Assembly (NCBI GenBank): GCA_030037875.1
Contig: JASHPV010000004.1
Span: 1 to 17,369 of the forward strand
DNA: 17,369 bases
Direction of reading: 5' to 3'
Origin: Thermoplasmata archaeon
Lineage (GTDB): Archaea > Thermoplasmatota > Thermoplasmata > Lutacidiplasmatales > UBA184
Shown: piece after piece, positions 14,622 to 17,369 of the stretch
Layout of the letters: every line of letters starts with the position of its first letter
Numbering within the stretch: position 1 is the stretch's first letter
Notes under the pieces: model-generated
The model's database searches: none
Seen by the model: the letters and a program-made list of their open reading frames with translations, nothing else
What the model was told of the DNA's origin: nothing
Translations under genes and position numbers: made by a program

Positions 14622-15269
14622 TCACAAGGCTTGGCTCCGCCCCCGACGCAGTTCTCGCGGGCCCACGGTACCCGATTCCTCCGAGAGGGCAACCCACGCT
14701 GCGAAATCTTGGAGCACCCGGAGGGTGAATCCCCAGACAACATGACCCTCGTAGACCGCGGTATCGACGTAGATCTCTCCCAACGCGGTCGTCCGCGGCC
14801 GGCTCTCGATGTGGTCTAGGGCGTCGAGCGGGAGCCAGAACGTCGTAGCCACCTCCGTCGGATTGAGCACTCCAAAACTTTCCACACTCTTCTGTAGGCT
14901 CCCGACAAAGACCGCCACCCGTAATCCCGAGGGTCGGGCGCGACGGGTGTCGAATAGTTTAGGGGGCGCGTCAAGGTCCGAGGCACGGATCCCGACTTCT
15001 TCGCGGAGCTCCCGCAGTACGGTCTCCGTCAGCGACCGATCGCCGGGTTCTGTGTGGCCGCCGGGAAGACCCACCTGACCCGACCATGGGTCCCCGGGCA
15101 TGTCTGCCCTTTGCTCGGCAAGAACCTCGAGACCCTTCGTTCCGGACCCGAGAAGGATGAGCACGGCGGCGTCGGCCTGATCCGTGGGCGGAGGAGCGTC
15201 CGAGAGGGTGGCCAGCCGGTCGTGGAGTCGTACGGTCAGGTCACGCCGTCGGCTCGGCGGCGCGGTCAC
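14622..15269 (-). CDS. Nudix hydrolase, CoA pyrophosphatase-like
   Basis: A 215-residue Nudix hydrolase. The Nudix box lies at about 70-94, with GGHTEPGD followed by RELREEVGI, which supplies the metal-binding Glu residues (E87, E90, E91). It has one extra residue before REL than MutT, as in CoA pyrophosphatases. It is preceded by RADMPGDPWSGQVGLPGG, the signature of that subgroup (PWSG before the box). Likely substrates are CoA derivatives or similar diphosphates. The start is a GTG that overlaps the stop of the 57-residue coiled-coil gene in a GTGA, so translation is coupled. tbp follows downstream under its own promoter. Confidence 0.88.
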   Translation of the reverse strand: MTAPPSRRRDLTVRLHDRLATLSDAPPPTDQADAAVLILLGSGTKGLEVLAEQRADMPGDPWSGQVGLPGGHTEPGDRSLTETVLRELREEVGIRASDLDAPPKLFDTRRARPSGLRVAVFVGSLQKSVESFGVLNPTEVATTFWLPLDALDHIESRPRTTALGEIYVDTAVYEGHVVWGFTLRVLQDFAAWVALSEESGTVGPRELRRGRSQAL

Positions 15270-15439
15270 GACTGCCAGTCGTAGACGACCTTCTCTTGAA
15301 CCGTCTTCCGGTCGACAGGGTTTGTTTGACGGGGCCGGTCGTTGATCTCGTAGGCGGCGAGGCGTTGGGTCAACTCCGCCACTTGGCGTTCCAGTTGCGC
15401 GATCCGAGCCTTGAGTTGCTCCACGGTGGGGGCCGCCAT
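15266..15439 (-). CDS. 57-residue coiled-coil small protein, unknown function
   Basis: A short gene with good signals: ATG at 15439, GAGGA 6 bases upstream, and a stop (TGA, 15268-15266) that overlaps the GTG of the Nudix gene by 4 bp. The product starts MAAPTVEQLKARIAQLERQV and continues AELTQRLAAYEI, a heptad-like amphipathic helix of about 27 residues. A polar tail follows, ending VVYDWQS. I do not recognise a family. Coupling to the Nudix gene suggests a structural partner or regulator of that enzyme, but this is inference. It is easily missed by gene callers because of its length. Confidence 0.7.
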   Translation of the reverse strand: MAAPTVEQLKARIAQLERQVAELTQRLAAYEINDRPRQTNPVDRKTVQEKVVYDWQS

Positions 15440-15445
15440 CGAACT

Positions 15446-15457
15446 TCCTCTAGAGGA
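15446..15457. promoter_or_regulatory. 12-bp palindrome overlapping the Shine-Dalgarno of the small coiled-coil gene
   Basis: TCCTCTAGAGGA is a perfect palindrome. Its minus-strand right half GAGGA is the ribosome-binding site 6 bases before the ATG at 15439. A TATA-like GATAAAATC (15478-15470, minus) lies inside the end of the hydrolase gene and could give a transcript starting near here. Confidence 0.4.
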
Positions 15458-15472
15458 CGGGTTCGTATGATT

Positions 15473-16297
15473 TTATCGGGTCGCTTCCGCGGGCGAGGCG
15501 GCCCGGGCCGGCTGCCGCGCGAACCAATCGAGGAGGATCTGGGCAGTCTCTTCAGGGCGTTCGATGGGGATGAGGTGACCGGTGTTCGGGAACAGCCGCA
15601 CCTCCGAGCCGAGGATCGCTTGGCGCAAGAGGCGAGCGTGAGAGGGGTCGACCACGTTGTCGTCCAAGCCATGGAGGATCAGGGTCGGGGTGCGTACTTT
15701 CCCCAGGCGAGGACGGAGGTCGTAGTCTTTCATCGCGAGCGCCCATTGCACGACCCCCCGCAAGTTGCGCTGTTCCTGCGATTTCGCGATACGCTCGGCG
15801 AGGTCCATGTGGGCTTCCAGCCAATCGGGCGCGAACAGGTCCATCGCCAGCCTCCGAGAGTACGCCTCGGGACCTTCGTCGCGCAAGATGTCCGACCAGC
15901 TCTGCCCGACGGCGCGGGTATGGTTGTCCATGTGCCCCATGGCGCTGAACAGGGCCAGACTGCGGACCCGACTCGGGTCGTCGACCACGAGACGAAGGGA
16001 AAGGAGCCCCCCGCCGCTCAATCCGACGAGGTGGACGGGGCCGGTCTTCCGGTCATCGAGTAGCTTCCAGACATCTCCCTCGAATTCGCGGAACGTGTAT
16101 CGAGCGCCTTCGGGCAGAGGAGAACGTCCATGGCCACGTAGGTCCGGGGCCAGCACGCGGTAGGACTTGGCGAGCGTGGGAATCTGGTAGTCCCAAACCG
16201 TGTGGTCTCCGCCCAAACCATGGAGGAGCAGCACCGGGTCGCCCAATCCGTCCTCACGGGCAAACAAGGAGACCGGTGGTGGAACCGCCTCGGCCAC
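15473..16297 (-). CDS. Alpha/beta-fold hydrolase
   Basis: A 274-residue alpha/beta hydrolase. The oxyanion-hole HG is in LLLHGLGGDHTVWD (H26G27), the nucleophile Ser94 is in GLSGGG, the acid is probably Asp213 in HGLDDNVVDP, and the catalytic His241 is in PNTGHLIPIE. DLRGHGRSP is typical of the family. Substrate is unknown; relatives include esterases, 3-oxoadipate enol-lactonase-like and haloperoxidase-like enzymes. I chose the GTG at 16297 because a TATA element is centred about 27 bp upstream, as for leaderless genes. A GTG four codons earlier (16309) lies between the TATA box and the expected transcription start. The small coiled-coil gene follows after 33 bp. It is divergent from the PP-loop gene. 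Confidence 0.87.
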   Translation of the reverse strand: MAEAVPPPVSLFAREDGLGDPVLLLHGLGGDHTVWDYQIPTLAKSYRVLAPDLRGHGRSPLPEGARYTFREFEGDVWKLLDDRKTGPVHLVGLSGGGLLSLRLVVDDPSRVRSLALFSAMGHMDNHTRAVGQSWSDILRDEGPEAYSRRLAMDLFAPDWLEAHMDLAERIAKSQEQRNLRGVVQWALAMKDYDLRPRLGKVRTPTLILHGLDDNVVDPSHARLLRQAILGSEVRLFPNTGHLIPIERPEETAQILLDWFARQPARAASPAEATR

Positions 16298-16318
16298 GCG
16301 GGCGCCCACTGGTGTGCG

Positions 16319-16328
16319 CTATTTAACC
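16319..16328 (-). promoter_or_regulatory. TATA box of the alpha/beta hydrolase gene
   Basis: GGTTAAATAG on the minus strand is centred about 27 bp ahead of the GTG at 16297, the normal archaeal spacing for a leaderless transcript. Confidence 0.6.
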
Positions 16329-16343
16329 CGGAACCGAACGTCG

Positions 16344-16356
16344 ACACCCCGGGTGT
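16344..16356. promoter_or_regulatory. Inverted repeat midway between two divergent promoters
   Basis: ACACCC and GGGTGT are perfect 6-bp arms around one base (C at 16350). The centre is about 26 bp from the middle of each flanking TATA box (16319-16328 and 16373-16379). Such a symmetric position suits an operator acting on both genes. Function is inferred. Confidence 0.4.
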
Positions 16357-16372
16357 GTTCGCGGGCGCATCG

Positions 16373-16379
16373 TCAAATA
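16373..16379 (+). promoter_or_regulatory. TATA box of the ThiI-like gene
   Basis: TCAAATA is centred 27 bp ahead of the ATG at 16403. This supports that start and a leaderless transcript. Confidence 0.6.
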
Positions 16380-16402
16380 CGCCGAGCCCGCTTCGGCTCC
16401 CG

Positions 16403-17029
16403 ATGAGCCGCGGTGTGATGTTGATGAGCGGGGGGATCGACTCGCCCGTCGCCCTCTACTACATGCTGCGGCAGGGCCACGAGATGGTCGCCGTTCACAT
16501 GGACAACCGACCGTTCACGGACGACTCTCCGCTGGAGAAGGTCGTGGACCATCTCCGCGCGCTCGAAACCACGTTCTCCTGCAAGGTTCCGCTCTACGTA
16601 CTGCCGCATGGGCCGACCCAGATCACGCTCATGCGCAACACCGACCGTCATGTCGGATGCGTGATGTGTCGGCGCTTCATGTGGCGCTCGGCCGAGAAGA
16701 TCGCCGAGCGAGAGGTCGCGTCGTTCCTTGTGACCGGCGAGGCCCTGGGGCAGGTCGCTTCCCAGACGCTGAGCAACATGCGTTCGGCCACGGCCTCAGT
16801 TCAGCTTCCGATCATACGCCCGCTGATCGGCTTCGACAAACAGGAGATCGAGACCGTGGCGAAGGCGATTGGCACGTACGCGATCTCCACAAGGCCCGGG
16901 CTCTGCTGCCAGGCGGTTCCGGACAAGCCGGCGACGCGGACGAATCTGGTCCAGATACTTCAGGAGGAAGACCGACTCGACGTGGACCAGATCGTGAACG
17001 AGTGCGTCCGGCGCGCCGTGGTGATGTGA
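16403..17029 (+). CDS. ThiI-like PP-loop sulfurtransferase without THUMP domain
   Basis: A 208-residue protein equal to only the C-terminal PP-loop (adenylation) domain of ThiI. The ATP-binding SGGIDS motif is at residues 9-14. ThiI-specific blocks are LVTGEALGQVASQTLSNM (109-126) and RPLIGFDKQEI (139-149). A CxxC pair (Cys86, Cys89 in GCVMC) and a CC (168-169) match the positions of cluster-binding cysteines described for methanogen ThiI, so an Fe-S cluster is plausible. Full ThiI makes 4-thiouridine at tRNA position 8 and needs NFLD and THUMP domains for tRNA binding; both are absent here. The substrate could be tRNA with a partner protein, or another nucleobase. The ATG at 16403 is chosen because of the TATA box 27 bp upstream; an in-frame extension to 16202 would overlap the divergent gene. 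Confidence 0.88.
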   Translation: MSRGVMLMSGGIDSPVALYYMLRQGHEMVAVHMDNRPFTDDSPLEKVVDHLRALETTFSCKVPLYVLPHGPTQITLMRNTDRHVGCVMCRRFMWRSAEKIAEREVASFLVTGEALGQVASQTLSNMRSATASVQLPIIRPLIGFDKQEIETVAKAIGTYAISTRPGLCCQAVPDKPATRTNLVQILQEEDRLDVDQIVNECVRRAVVM

Positions 17030-17062
17030 GTTCTGACCTCAGCGGTCGAGGAACTCCGTGTC

Positions 17063-17341
17063 ATGGGGTACTACTCCTTGAGGTTATGCGCCGGAGGAGG
17101 CGCGTTCGAGGCCGTTCCGGCCCCGCGGTTGACCCTGGATCTCCGCCGCGTCAAAGGTACGCTGGAGTCGCACGGAGTTTCAGTGGTGGACGCCCGGGTG
17201 ATGCTCATCGCCCAGCTTCAACGGGAAGTGACGCTGAGCCGGGACGGTCGAGTGCTGATCAAGACCAAGGACAGTGCCGAGGCGGCCGCGATTTTCGAGC
17301 ATCTGCAAGGGATACTGGGCCTGCCCTCCGTCGAGAAGTGA
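17063..17341 (+). CDS. 92-residue protein of unknown function downstream of the ThiI-like gene
   Basis: A small soluble alpha/beta protein with no signal peptide or TM segment. After a short lead containing CAGGGAFEAVPAPRL comes a stretch DLRRVKGTLESHGVSVVDARV, then strand-turn-strand REVTLSRDGRVLIKTKD and a helix SAEAAAIFEHLQGIL. This strand-turn-strand-helix pattern is like small nucleic-acid- or ligand-binding folds, but I do not recognise the family. It begins 33 bp after the ThiI-like gene on the same strand and is probably cotranscribed with it. Start is the ATG at 17063, with GAGGA about 10 bases upstream. Confidence 0.7.
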   Translation: MGYYSLRLCAGGGAFEAVPAPRLTLDLRRVKGTLESHGVSVVDARVMLIAQLQREVTLSRDGRVLIKTKDSAEAAAIFEHLQGILGLPSVEK

Positions 17342-17369
17342 AACCGGGTCGAGACCGGGCCACTGACCT

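Noticed and set aside
16202..16402. N-terminal extension of the ThiI-like protein (possible THUMP remnant)
   Set aside because: The extension has no THUMP or NFLD features, overlaps the divergent hydrolase gene and spans both promoters.

Overview
The window is high-GC archaeal DNA, most likely from an uncultivated Thermoplasmata-type (Candidatus Thermoplasmatota) lineage. Archaeal markers are a TATA-binding protein, an Orc1/Cdc6 replication initiator, an archaeal class I CCA-adding enzyme, and TATA-like boxes about 24-27 bp ahead of start codons that look leaderless. The Thermoplasmata guess rests on the large surface protein, whose C-terminal domain resembles the repeated domains of thermopsin-like and other secreted Thermoplasmata proteins. 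It is an inference.

Layout. (1) 1-2955, minus strand: a hydantoinase/oxoprolinase operon, hyuA followed by hyuB. hyuB starts at a TTG that overlaps the hyuA stop and runs off the left edge. (2) 3063-6653, minus: a 1196-residue secreted, membrane-anchored protein with nine Ig-like repeats of about 90 residues. Divergent from it (6851-7384, plus) is a small two-TM protein with an extracytoplasmic domain. (3) 7381-8436, minus: the AmmeMemoRadiSam radical SAM enzyme; divergent from it (8557-9972, plus) is the CCA-adding enzyme. (4) 9969-14516, minus: a tightly packed run tbp, TatD-type hydrolase, tmk, orc1/cdc6, lipA and a small membrane protein. It is headed by a striking tandem TATA box in front of tbp. 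(5) 14622-16297, minus: alpha/beta hydrolase, a 57-residue coiled-coil protein, and a Nudix (CoA pyrophosphatase-like) hydrolase. (6) 16403-17341, plus: a THUMP-less ThiI-like PP-loop protein with a Cys pair, then a 92-residue protein of unknown function.

How the genes fit together. The central minus-strand run mixes information processing (TBP, Orc1/Cdc6, thymidylate kinase) with lipoate synthesis, so basal transcription, replication initiation and dTTP supply may share a promoter that TBP itself binds. Divergent promoter regions lie at 6654-6850, 8437-8556 and 16298-16402. Two convergent gene pairs end in the same 4-bp palindrome CTAG, which serves as stop codon on both strands. No stretch longer than about 200 bases lacks a gene. 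I saw no tRNA, rRNA, CRISPR array, insertion sequence or recognisable replication origin.
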